Shown one piece after another: positions 1 through 5,071 of a stretch of DNA of 5,071 nucleotides; the stretch's first letter is position 1; each line of letters begins with the position of its first letter. The notes beneath the pieces are model-generated. The model worked only from the letters and a program-made list of their open reading frames with translations. It was not told the DNA's origin and searched no databases. Where the stretch lies: contig DIVE01000077.1 of NCBI GenBank assembly GCA_002423265.1, positions 10,580 through 15,650 on the forward strand. The letters run 5' to 3'. The position numbers were made by a program, and so were the translations under genes. This stretch comes from Methylophilaceae bacterium UBA6140 (GTDB lineage: Bacteria > Pseudomonadota > Gammaproteobacteria > Burkholderiales > Methylophilaceae).

Positions 1-497
1 TCCAGGCCTTTCGCCAGATTGGCCAGAGTGCCGGAGCCATTCTGGTCGAGTACCTTGATCGGCACGATCTGCGATGCCGGCGCAACACCGACGCTGTAAC
101 CCGTGCCCGCACTGCCCCCGATGATCCCGGCGACATGGGAGCCGTGCCCGTTGTCGTCGGAGTTGCTACCGGCCGCAATGGATTTGTTGGCGACGTAGTT
201 ATAGCCCGCAAGCAAACGATCGCTCAGTTCGCTGTGGTTGAATACGCCGGTGTCTATTACTGCGATACGTATTTTCGCGCCGTCAGCACCCAAGGACCAG
301 GGTACAGAGGCTTTGATCGCGCCGATATGCCATGAATAGGCAAGTTCCGTGGCTGTGGGTTTGACGACTGCAAAAGAGGTCAGATCCTCATTCTCGATAA
401 AGCCCAGGGCGTGGAGTTCATCATCGGCCAGTACGTGGGTGTTGGTCAGCAGTGCAGCCAGCAGTAGGGAAATGGTTTTGGGAGCGGGATAGTTCAT
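1..497 (-). CDS. Secreted subtilisin-like serine protease (S8 family), N-terminal part
   Basis: Partial gene: 165 codons are visible and the reading frame runs off the left edge. Translation starts MNYPAPKTISLLLAALL, a short signal peptide with a likely cleavage after VLA (residue 24), so the product is probably exported. The catalytic Asp block is IAVIDTGV (Asp82) and the catalytic His block is DDNGHGSHVAGIIG (His118); the segment after it, VAPASQIVPIKVLDQNGSG, is also typical of subtilases. The catalytic Ser block lies outside the window. Only about 35 residues separate the signal peptide from the protease core, so a normal I9-type propeptide of some 70-80 residues does not fit. The start at 497 is chosen because GAGAAAGGG (504-512 on the minus strand) sits 6 bases upstream; the ATG at 502 meets a stop after two codons. 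The substrate is unknown. Family assignment is firm; the role is not. Confidence 0.93.
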   Translation of the reverse strand, partial: MNYPAPKTISLLLAALLTNTHVLADDELHALGFIENEDLTSFAVVKPTATELAYSWHIGAIKASVPWSLGADGAKIRIAVIDTGVFNHSELSDRLLAGYNYVANKSIAAGSNSDDNGHGSHVAGIIGGSAGTGYSVGVAPASQIVPIKVLDQNGSGTLANLAKGL

Positions 498-503
498 GGC
501 ATG

Positions 504-512
504 CCCTTTCTC
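504..512 (-). promoter_or_regulatory. Ribosome binding site of the subtilase
   Basis: Minus-strand GAGAAAGGG, purine-rich and partly complementary to the 16S 3' end, lies 6 bases before the ATG at 497. It decides between that start and the overlapping ATG at 502, which leads to an immediate TGA. Confidence 0.5.
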
Positions 513-518
513 TTGGTG

Positions 519-545
519 TTGTTATGGTAAAAATGACCATAACAA
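519..545. promoter_or_regulatory. Perfect 10-bp inverted repeat upstream of the subtilase, probable operator
   Basis: TTGTTATGGT (519-528) and ACCATAACAA (536-545) are exact reverse complements separated by 7 bases. The repeat sits 22 to 48 bases upstream of the subtilase start. Dyad centres are about 17 bp apart, a bit under two helical turns, which suits a dimeric repressor or activator. It overlaps the candidate -10 box of the protease promoter. It could instead form a stem-loop in the mRNA leader, but the AT-rich stem without a U-tract does not look like a terminator. The binding protein is unknown. Confidence 0.5.
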
Positions 546-564
546 AGGTGGCAGTCCAGATCAA
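536..564 (-). promoter_or_regulatory. Candidate sigma-70 promoter of the subtilase
   Basis: On the minus strand TTGATC (564-559) and TATGGT (541-536) are separated by exactly 17 bases; each matches the consensus at four of six positions. The -10 element coincides with one arm of the 519-545 inverted repeat, which would let a bound regulator block RNA polymerase. The box matches are weak on their own; the correct spacing and position are the main support. Confidence 0.3.
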
Positions 565-734
565 TCCTGACAGAATTGTGGGCGATCTTCTCCAGATATA
601 TCTAGTCTGTAGTGAGCTTTTGTAACTCTGCCACAAAAATCTATGCTGATTTGCAGGCAGGATTTCTGGCGAGAATGGGCTGTTGCTTGTGGTAACTGAT
701 TGATAAATCAGGTGTTGATGAGGCACGGCTGGGC
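546..734. other. Intergenic region between subtilase and glycosyltransferase
   Basis: No convincing gene is seen here. Short dyads are present: a 10-bp palindrome AGATATATCT (594-603), TTTTGT/ACAAAA (618-623 and 633-638), and CTGATT/AATCAG with a 4-base loop (696-711). The last lies 24 bases past the glycosyltransferase stop, but without a U-run it is at best a weak terminator. Confidence 0.5.
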
Positions 735-1691
735 TTAATAACCATCTATCCGCCTGTAGGGTTCAGGTCGGCTGCCTAGTAAACCTGCCAGGGTTCCGGC
801 AGCTTTGGAGAAATGCCGGAGTCCGTGATAAAAGGACTTTTTTGAACTATTCCTGCTGTCCAGGAGCAGAAAAGGAGAAATTGCCAAGCGGATGATCCCG
901 TGCAAAATTCTGCGTGGAATCTCTTTCAAACTCATCAATAGCGTTTTTCTGAAACCGAACAGCTTGATGTGTGTGTAGATCCGGCTGCTACTGGACCAGT
1001 ATTGCCGATGCAAGCGCCAGGATATTCTGAGCCGGTTGTCCAGCACGATTTCTGATACGACCGCATCGGAAACAACAATGATTCGGCCGCCTGAATGCAC
1101 GTAGCGCATAAAAAAATCGCTATCTTCTCCACCGGTCAGTCGCATCTTGTTATCGAACCGCATCTGTAGCGGGGGAAGCAGAAGATATTTTGAGAAAATC
1201 ACATTGTTGGTCGATGCCCTTCTGACCAGATTGCCGGTTTCAAGCAGGGATTTCCCCTTGTTTTCCAGCCATTCCTTGTAGCCTTCCGGGAAGATGTATT
1301 CTACCGGTCCGGTGAAGACTTCGGAACAGAAGTTTTCTTGCGCGCGAGCATAAGCCATGAGCCACCCCGGCCTGGCAATCTCGTCGTCGTCCATCATCAT
1401 GATCCAGTCGGCACCCAGCTCAAGACTCGCCTGACAGGCCGTGTTTCTGGCAAATGGAATGCCGCGTTGTGGTTCATCCAGAAGGCGGATGTTGATGTCG
1501 TTCCGGGATTGGTTTGCGGCGATAATTTCACTGACATTGCACTCAGGTGCATTGTTGACGACAAGAATTTCAAAAATCCAGTGTCCGGGGATTTCTTGTC
1601 TGGTCACTGATGCCAGGCATTCTCCCAGCATCACGGGGCGGTTGCATGTGCATATACACAGTACAACCCTGGTTTTTGGCATTACTTGCAT
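735..1691 (-). CDS. Glycosyltransferase family 2, ExoM-like
   Basis: A 318-residue inverting GT-A glycosyltransferase that would transfer a sugar from a nucleotide-sugar to a lipid-linked glycan at the inner face of the cytoplasmic membrane. The N-terminus has the usual beta-strand RVVLCICTCNRP (8-19), then EILVVNNAPE (41-50) and EPQRGIPFARNTA (73-85), a block typical of proteins annotated as similar to succinoglycan transferase ExoM. The metal-binding DxD region is WIMMMDDDEIARPGWL (Asp101-103), and GGEDSDFFMR (187-196) carries the probable catalytic acid/base Asp190. WRLHRQYW (225-232) resembles the acceptor-side motif of this family. The tail (about 248-277) alternates basic and hydrophobic residues and may lie on the membrane. 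Start: ATG 1691 or ATG 1682, three codons later; neither has a strong Shine-Dalgarno, though GGA precedes the second by 9 bases. Transcribed divergently from the next glycosyltransferase. Donor and acceptor cannot be told from sequence. Confidence 0.9.
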   Translation of the reverse strand: MQVMPKTRVVLCICTCNRPVMLGECLASVTRQEIPGHWIFEILVVNNAPECNVSEIIAANQSRNDINIRLLDEPQRGIPFARNTACQASLELGADWIMMMDDDEIARPGWLMAYARAQENFCSEVFTGPVEYIFPEGYKEWLENKGKSLLETGNLVRRASTNNVIFSKYLLLPPLQMRFDNKMRLTGGEDSDFFMRYVHSGGRIIVVSDAVVSEIVLDNRLRISWRLHRQYWSSSSRIYTHIKLFGFRKTLLMSLKEIPRRILHGIIRLAISPFLLLDSRNSSKKSFYHGLRHFSKAAGTLAGLLGSRPEPYRRIDGY

Positions 1692-1859
1692 CCGATATTA
1701 AAATGGAAATAAATTACACTCTATCACACAGAATTCGGGGTCGTAATAGCACATGTGATATCTTGGGCCGGATATGCATGAATGCATGCGACATTGATTG
1801 CGGGTTGAATTTATCTGTCACCGGATAATAACTTTGTTTTTTGAGCTCGGGAATATCAA
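1692..1859. other. Divergent intergenic region between the two glycosyltransferases
   Basis: This 168-bp AT-rich spacer must hold the promoters of both glycosyltransferase genes. It contains TATCACA (1722-1728) inverted against TGTGATA (1754-1760), an 8-bp palindrome CACATGTG (1750-1757), and two copies of ATGCATG one base apart (1774-1780 and 1782-1788). These are possible regulator sites, but none matches a consensus well enough to name; the TGTGA half-sites are not spaced as a CRP site. Confidence 0.5.
1805..1831 (+). promoter_or_regulatory. Candidate promoter of the plus-strand glycosyltransferase
   Basis: TTGAAT (1805-1810) and TAATAA (1826-1831) resemble -35 and -10 boxes but are only 15 bases apart, shorter than the preferred 17. 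Position is reasonable, 28 bases before the ATG. Weak support. Confidence 0.22.
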
Positions 1860-2894
1860 ATGGATTTTTCAGGCAAGTCTGGTCGTATCAGTGTGGTCAT
1901 GTGTACGCACAATCCCGATGAGCAGACATTTTCAGAATCTCTGGAACATGTTGGAAAGCTTCGCTGGCCGGATGGCGGTCATGCGGAAATTGTCATTGTC
2001 GATAATTGCAGCAATCCTCCGTTGGATCAGTGTGACCACTTACGCGCATGGCTGCTGAAAACCCCCGGTGCACGCATTGTCTGGGAGCCGAAACTGGGTT
2101 TGTCGCATGCGCGAGCGCGCGCATTCAGGGAGGCAAGCGGCGAAGTGATTGTATGTTTTGATGACGACAATGCGCCGGATGCAGACTACCTCGAGCAGGC
2201 ATGGAAGGCATCCATCGACTATCCCTGGGTCGGGGTCTGGGGGCCGGGCCAGATATCGATCGACTGGGCGGAAGGCAGTCATCCGGAAGTAGTCAGGCGC
2301 TATGCGGGCGAATTTCAGCAGCACCGGCAGACACACGTCAGCTACGGTCTGGATTTCCCGGCAACCGATACCATGCCTTACGGCACCGGTATGGTGTTAC
2401 GAAGAGCGGTCGCCTTGATCTACGCAGCTCAGGTTGAAGCTGCAATATTAAAAACGACCGGACGTATCGGTAATCAACTGGCAAGCGCTGAGGATAACCA
2501 GATAGACTGGCTGGCAATGCTTAACGGTTGGGCCATCGGGCGGCATCCCGCACTGAAGCTGATGCACATGATTACCGCCGACCGGGCGCAACCGGCCTAT
2601 GTTGCGCGCTTGGCTTATGGCAAGGCAAAGTCCTATCATCCGGCGCTGCGTGAAATTCTGCCGGATTTTTTCACGGCCAAAATGCCCCGTTCCGGCAAAA
2701 TCATGTTCCGTCTGCTGGGCAAGACGCTGAGCTGGATTTTTGCCTCCGGACGTCATTCGCTGGCTTATCAGCTTGCCAGAACATTGGGTTTCGCTGTCGG
2801 CACATGGGCTGCATATGGTCAGACGCCACCACGCTGGGTTCAGCGGCTGGTCAAGAGTCTCTATGCAGATAAAAGCGGCGATACACAGTATTAA
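1860..2894 (+). CDS. Glycosyltransferase family 2
   Basis: A 344-residue GT-A glycosyltransferase, predicted to act in the cytoplasm on a membrane-bound glycan acceptor. RISVVMCTHNPD (9-20) and EIVIVDNCSNPP (43-54) form the nucleotide-binding half. EPKLGLSHARARA (76-88) corresponds to the block after the first domain half. VIVCFDDDNAPDADYL (96-111) holds the DxD metal site (Asp101-103). GVWGPGQ (125-131), YGTGMVLRR (174-182) and SAEDNQIDWL (209-218) follow, with Asp212 the likely catalytic residue. A C-terminal segment (about 278-320) is basic and hydrophobic and may sit on the membrane. GGGA about 8 bases upstream of the ATG is a modest ribosome site. It is divergent from the ExoM-like gene yet only distantly similar to it, so the two are not a recent duplication. 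Its stop overlaps the stop of the convergent phosphodiesterase gene. The fold is certain; the sugar is unknown. Confidence 0.9.
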   Translation: MDFSGKSGRISVVMCTHNPDEQTFSESLEHVGKLRWPDGGHAEIVIVDNCSNPPLDQCDHLRAWLLKTPGARIVWEPKLGLSHARARAFREASGEVIVCFDDDNAPDADYLEQAWKASIDYPWVGVWGPGQISIDWAEGSHPEVVRRYAGEFQQHRQTHVSYGLDFPATDTMPYGTGMVLRRAVALIYAAQVEAAILKTTGRIGNQLASAEDNQIDWLAMLNGWAIGRHPALKLMHMITADRAQPAYVARLAYGKAKSYHPALREILPDFFTAKMPRSGKIMFRLLGKTLSWIFASGRHSLAYQLARTLGFAVGTWAAYGQTPPRWVQRLVKSLYADKSGDTQY

Positions 2895-4480
2895 TGCTGT
2901 TTGAGCGCAGAGGGGTTTGCCCGCAACAGGCTGGTGCCGGAGATGTTCTCCGGTTTGGGTAAGCCGAGCAGCTCGAAAACAGTGGGCACCACATTGAAAG
3001 AGCTCTGAACAGTGTAGTTTCCGGATTGTATTTTTTCATCCACGACAAAAGCTACCCCGTGCCCGCCGGTATGGCCGCCAGTTCTGCGCAGAGGCAGTGG
3101 GCCAATTTTTCCGAGTTGCGGGTGGTTGATAGCCAGAATGGTCTCATGCCAGAAAACCAGAATATCACTTTCAGTCCGGTTGGCTTTCAGCGCTTCAGAT
3201 AACGGTTTGTAAACGACCTTGCCGACTGCCTCGCCGCCTGTAAGGGGATTGGTGCACATCAACAAGTCTGCCTTGATCTGTTCGCAGACCTTTTCGTAAT
3301 CATCCGGATCGACTTTTCCATGTTTTTCCCGCCCCTTGAGATTGACCCGGATTCGTCCATCGTAGAAACTCGGCAAGGCAAAGGCTTTCATGTCGCGCCA
3401 ATAGCGCTGGTAGTGATTGGCGGGCATCCAGTTCAGCGACCTTGTCCGGTTTCTGTGTTTTCGAAGACGCTTCAAGCGCAAGCGGATTCTATCGAGCAGG
3501 GAGCCTTGCGGATGGCGCAAGGACGTGATGACGGACTTTTCCCAGGATTCGTCGGCTTTCAGCATGGGGACAGGTGTTTCGCGCCAGGCTTTAGGTACCT
3601 GCAGGAGGGTGTTGCCAGTCTGCTGGCGATAGATGAATTCCGGTAGTAGTGCCATGGATGGTACGTCCCCATGGTTTGGTCCCATGCCATGCATCGAAAA
3701 CATGATAAGGCTGGCGTCAGGAAATGTGCTGGCAAGTCGGCCTATGCCTTCATCCACGGTCTGATAAAGCCGCGTAACCATTTGTGCCGAGAGCATGGCT
3801 GTGGGGTGGTTGTGCAAAGGGTGACTACTATCCATACCATGCCACATCGGCTCTATGATGGAGTGGAATTCGCTCCAAACCACATAGGCAAGCTCCCAGT
3901 CCGGCAAACGTTCCTGCAGTAGCCATTCGATGATATCCGACCTTTGTGCCGCGCCCCGGCAAAGCGATTCTCCTGCTCGTTGCGTCCGTTCCAGGCTGGG
4001 CCAGGTGAAGGCATAGATGAATTTTTCCGCTTCATACCGACCGAAGCGTTGATTGATCTCCTCCAACAGCTGGCTCGGCTCGGATTGAAGCTGGATGCCG
4101 GGGTCATGGGCTCCCCAGCCTACGACTCCGCGCGCACGGGATGACTTGGCAAGATCGAAATAAGGTGCATCAAAGATGACGGTTCTGGATTCCAGCAGAT
4201 TGATGAACGGCGGGATACTGGTGTCCGGTTGACTGGCAACATATCGTTCGGGGTCAAACTCCACGGCAGACCAGCGCCCTGACAAATCCGGAGATTGTCC
4301 GGATGCAATGTGTTCACCCGCAAGTCCGGTATATCGATAAATTCCGTGATCCAGGGGGAAGCTTGCTGCCAGTTTGGACAGGCGTTGAAGGTTGGGCATT
4401 TTGCCTTCGTTCATGAGCCGCTCAGCCAGCGCCGGATCATAGCCGTCCAGCCCGATCATCAGCACACGCTTGTTGGCCAT
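2891..4480 (-). CDS. Alkaline-phosphatase-superfamily phosphodiesterase-like protein
   Basis: A 529-residue protein of the type I phosphodiesterase/nucleotide pyrophosphatase branch of the alkaline phosphatase superfamily. VLMIGLDGYDP (6-16) carries the first metal-binding Asp (Asp12). Thr51 in RYTGLAGEHIASGQSP is the likely nucleophile, by analogy with the block before TGxxP in relatives. Downstream motifs are WSEFHSIIEPMWHGMD (202-217), MFSMHGMGPNHGD (260-272) and RRTGGHTGGHGVAF (465-478), matching the D..H, SDHG and GxHxxxG metal blocks, but with Met263 where most relatives have Asp. No signal peptide or membrane segment is seen, so it is probably cytoplasmic. Residues 329-347 are a strongly basic insert. 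The frame is open for 34 codons upstream (to 4582), but those codons overlap the moaC remnant in another frame; ATG 4480, one base after the moaC stop, is the natural coupled start. Substrate unknown; glycan or lipid phospho-ester chemistry is a guess from the neighbouring glycosyltransferases. Confidence 0.85.
   Translation of the reverse strand: MANKRVLMIGLDGYDPALAERLMNEGKMPNLQRLSKLAASFPLDHGIYRYTGLAGEHIASGQSPDLSGRWSAVEFDPERYVASQPDTSIPPFINLLESRTVIFDAPYFDLAKSSRARGVVGWGAHDPGIQLQSEPSQLLEEINQRFGRYEAEKFIYAFTWPSLERTQRAGESLCRGAAQRSDIIEWLLQERLPDWELAYVVWSEFHSIIEPMWHGMDSSHPLHNHPTAMLSAQMVTRLYQTVDEGIGRLASTFPDASLIMFSMHGMGPNHGDVPSMALLPEFIYRQQTGNTLLQVPKAWRETPVPMLKADESWEKSVITSLRHPQGSLLDRIRLRLKRLRKHRNRTRSLNWMPANHYQRYWRDMKAFALPSFYDGRIRVNLKGREKHGKVDPDDYEKVCEQIKADLLMCTNPLTGGEAVGKVVYKPLSEALKANRTESDILVFWHETILAINHPQLGKIGPLPLRRTGGHTGGHGVAFVVDEKIQSGNYTVQSSFNVVPTVFELLGLPKPENISGTSLLRANPSALKQH
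2937..2956 (+). terminator. Possible terminator hairpin inside the opposing gene
   Basis: CCGGAGA (2937-2943) and TCTCCGG (2947-2953) form a perfect 7-bp, GC-rich stem with a 3-base loop, followed by TTT. It lies 43 bases past the stop of the plus-strand glycosyltransferase, inside the last codons (PENISG) of the convergent phosphodiesterase gene. The U-tract is short, so efficiency would be modest. No better terminator is seen near this convergent junction. Confidence 0.35.
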
Positions 4481-4481
4481 G

Positions 4482-4604
4482 TTACTGCTCTGCTTTCCAG
4501 CTGCCGGATTTGCCGCCCTGCTTTTCCAGCAAGCGGATATTGCTGATGACCATGCCGCGATCCACTGCCTTGCACATGTCATAAATCGTCAGAATCGCGA
4601 CAAT
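4482..4604 (-). pseudogene. moaC: moaC 3' remnant (cyclic pyranopterin monophosphate synthase, C-terminus only)
   Basis: Minus-strand codons from about 4601 read [17 protein letters not shown] and continue [17 protein letters not shown] to a TAA at 4484-4482. This closely matches the C-terminal end of MoaC (E. coli: [13 protein letters not shown], then RLLAKSGGKSG). MoaC forms cyclic pyranopterin monophosphate, the first stable molybdenum cofactor intermediate. The remnant keeps the conserved Asp and Lys of YDMCK (Asp128 and Lys131 in E. coli) but lacks the active-site residues further upstream, such as His77. Roughly 120 of about 160 residues are missing. The frame stays open upstream to a stop at 4655-4653, but that stretch is AT-rich and translates to unrelated hydrophobic residues. 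It cannot be a functional enzyme unless the 5' part is joined elsewhere. It is too short to stand out as an ORF. Confidence 0.85.
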
Positions 4605-4637
4605 AGAAGAGAAATAAAGCACAATAAAAACAATAAG

Positions 4638-4667
4638 ATAATAAATAAGTATTTAAAGCTGGACCAA
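4638..4667 (-). promoter_or_regulatory. Candidate promoter reading into the moaC remnant and phosphodiesterase gene
   Basis: Minus-strand TTGGTC (4667-4662) and TATTAT (4643-4638) are 18 bases apart. If real, the AT-rich DNA that replaced the moaC 5' end supplies a new promoter for the phosphodiesterase gene about 160 bases downstream. The region is so AT-rich that chance matches are likely. Confidence 0.22.
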
Positions 4668-4692
4668 ATATGTCTATGTTAAAAAGTGTATC

Positions 4693-4714
4693 AATTGGGC
4701 CAAAATTGGGCCAA
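4693..4714. repeat. Tandem 2 x 11-bp direct repeat of a near-palindrome
   Basis: AATTGGGCCAA occurs twice back to back (4693-4703 and 4704-4714) with no mismatch. Each unit contains TTGG-G-CCAA, itself a dyad around one central base. Centres are 11 bp apart, about one helical turn, so two protein dimers could sit on the same face of the DNA. Confidence 0.8.
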
Positions 4715-4797
4715 GAATCAGAATATCACAAAGTGCCTATGACTCGCATACTGGCAATCTTACCCCCCCACCCCTATTAATTTACCTGTTTACCTTA

Positions 4798-4820
4798 CCC
4801 CACCCACCCGGTACACCCCC
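4798..4820 (-). other. Putative G-quadruplex motif
   Basis: Read on the minus strand the tract is G5-N6-G3-N1-G3-N1-G4, which satisfies the standard four-run rule (runs of three or more G, loops of 1-7). The two single-base loops favour stability. Another G-rich block, G4-T-G7 on the minus strand (4763-4774), lies 23 bases further on. The plus strand could form the matching C-rich i-motif. Function unknown. Confidence 0.6.
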
Positions 4821-4894
4821 ATTTTCGATTGATTGTAGCTAGCTGACCAATGCACTTGGATTTGGACTAATGATGTTGGGATTTTGTAAAATTT

Positions 4895-4950
4895 AAGCTC
4901 TTAGATAAGAGATGAATTTCAGTGAAAGTGGATAATGCTAATAAGAGCTT
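4895..4950. repeat. Inverted repeat AAGCTCTTA / TAAGAGCTT with inner dyad
   Basis: AAGCTCTTA (4895-4903) is exactly inverted at TAAGAGCTT (4942-4950), 38 bases apart. The left arm also pairs with a closer copy, giving CTCTTA-GA-TAAGAG (4898-4911). Three related hexamers in 50 bases in gene-free DNA suggest protein-binding sites or a degenerate element end, but no known site is recognised. Confidence 0.45.
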
Positions 4951-5071
4951 GGAAAGCTGTGTTGAACAGGTTTACCATGCAATTGAGGGTCGAATGCCTA
5001 ACCTTAAACTAGAACTCCATTTATACAAAATCTAGGAACACTCTTTATGTGAATCGCCCCTGATGCAGTAG

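Larger units (their letters stand above)
4605..5071. other. AT-rich gene-free region of foreign or degraded origin
   Basis: This 467-bp stretch has no convincing gene on either strand. The first ~55 bases are extremely A-rich on the plus strand, with ACAATA recurring at 4600, 4621 and 4630. After it come a tandem 11-bp repeat, C-rich blocks and an AT-rich tail with short dyads. Its composition differs sharply from the genes to the left, and it begins where moaC homology ends, so it is probably inserted or rearranged DNA. I see no transposase, integrase or tRNA in it. Confidence 0.6.

Noticed and set aside
421..726. 101-codon minus-strand open frame spanning the subtilase leader
   Set aside because: It overlaps the signal-peptide end of the subtilase in another frame and shows no recognisable domain.
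1338..1701. Plus-strand open frames opposite the ExoM-like glycosyltransferase
   Set aside because: They are antisense shadows of a clear GT2 coding frame, with no motif of their own.
1722..1760. CRP-type site suggested by TGTGA and TCACA half-sites
   Set aside because: The half-sites are 25 bases apart in the wrong orientation for the TGTGA-N6-TCACA consensus.
2040..2756. Minus-strand open frames within the second glycosyltransferase
   Set aside because: Antisense to a strongly supported coding sequence and without recognisable motifs.
3320..3922. Plus-strand open frames within the phosphodiesterase gene
   Set aside because: Antisense to a coding frame with ordered family motifs; no ribosome sites or domains of their own.
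4481..4582. N-terminal extension of the phosphodiesterase frame to an ATG at 4582 (34 extra codons)
   Set aside because: These codons overlap the moaC remnant in another frame and look like out-of-frame translation; the ATG at 4480, one base after the moaC stop, gives the family-typical N-terminus.
5050..5071. TGAATCGCCCC near the right edge, reminiscent of IS3-family terminal repeats
   Set aside because: Only about eleven bases resemble such ends, the sequence after them diverges, and no transposase or partner end is in view.
4605..5071. CRISPR array, tRNA or attachment site in the gene-free end
   Set aside because: No regularly spaced repeats, no cloverleaf and no tRNA 3' end were found; the only repeats are the single 11-bp tandem pair and short dyads.

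Overview
The window reads as a chromosomal segment from a Gram-negative proteobacterium. Base composition is mid-range in the genes and AT-rich at the right end. Betaproteobacterium-like is my best guess, from protein style and gene content only; no marker gene settles it. Four protein-coding genes and one gene remnant can be supported.

Layout. (1) 1-497, minus: the N-terminal part of a secreted subtilisin-like (S8) serine protease that runs off the left edge. It carries a signal peptide and the catalytic Asp and His blocks. A perfect 10-bp inverted repeat lies just upstream and overlaps a plausible -10 box, so it looks like an operator. (2) 735-1691, minus, and 1860-2894, plus: two divergent family 2 glycosyltransferases sharing a 168-bp spacer. 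(3) 2891-4480, minus: a 529-residue alkaline-phosphatase/phosphodiesterase-superfamily protein, convergent with the second glycosyltransferase; the two stop codons overlap in the tetranucleotide TTAA. (4) 4482 to about 4604, minus: the last ~39 codons of moaC (molybdenum cofactor biosynthesis), ending one base before the phosphodiesterase start. (5) about 4605-5071: an AT-rich gene-free stretch with C-rich blocks, a tandem 11-bp repeat of a TTGGGCCAA near-palindrome, and a canonical G-quadruplex motif on the minus strand.

How the parts may work together. The two glycosyltransferases and the phosphodiesterase-like protein would fit a small surface-glycan locus (sugar transfer plus trimming or transfer of a phospho-group), but no polymerase, flippase or other diagnostic gene is visible, so this is inference. 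The moaC remnant shows the phosphodiesterase gene once sat directly behind moaC, probably co-translated. A rearrangement or insertion near position 4604 replaced the first ~120 codons of moaC with unrelated AT-rich DNA. The most notable observations are this breakpoint and the non-canonical metal-site motifs of the phosphodiesterase. I see no clear evidence of a wholly new multi-gene system.
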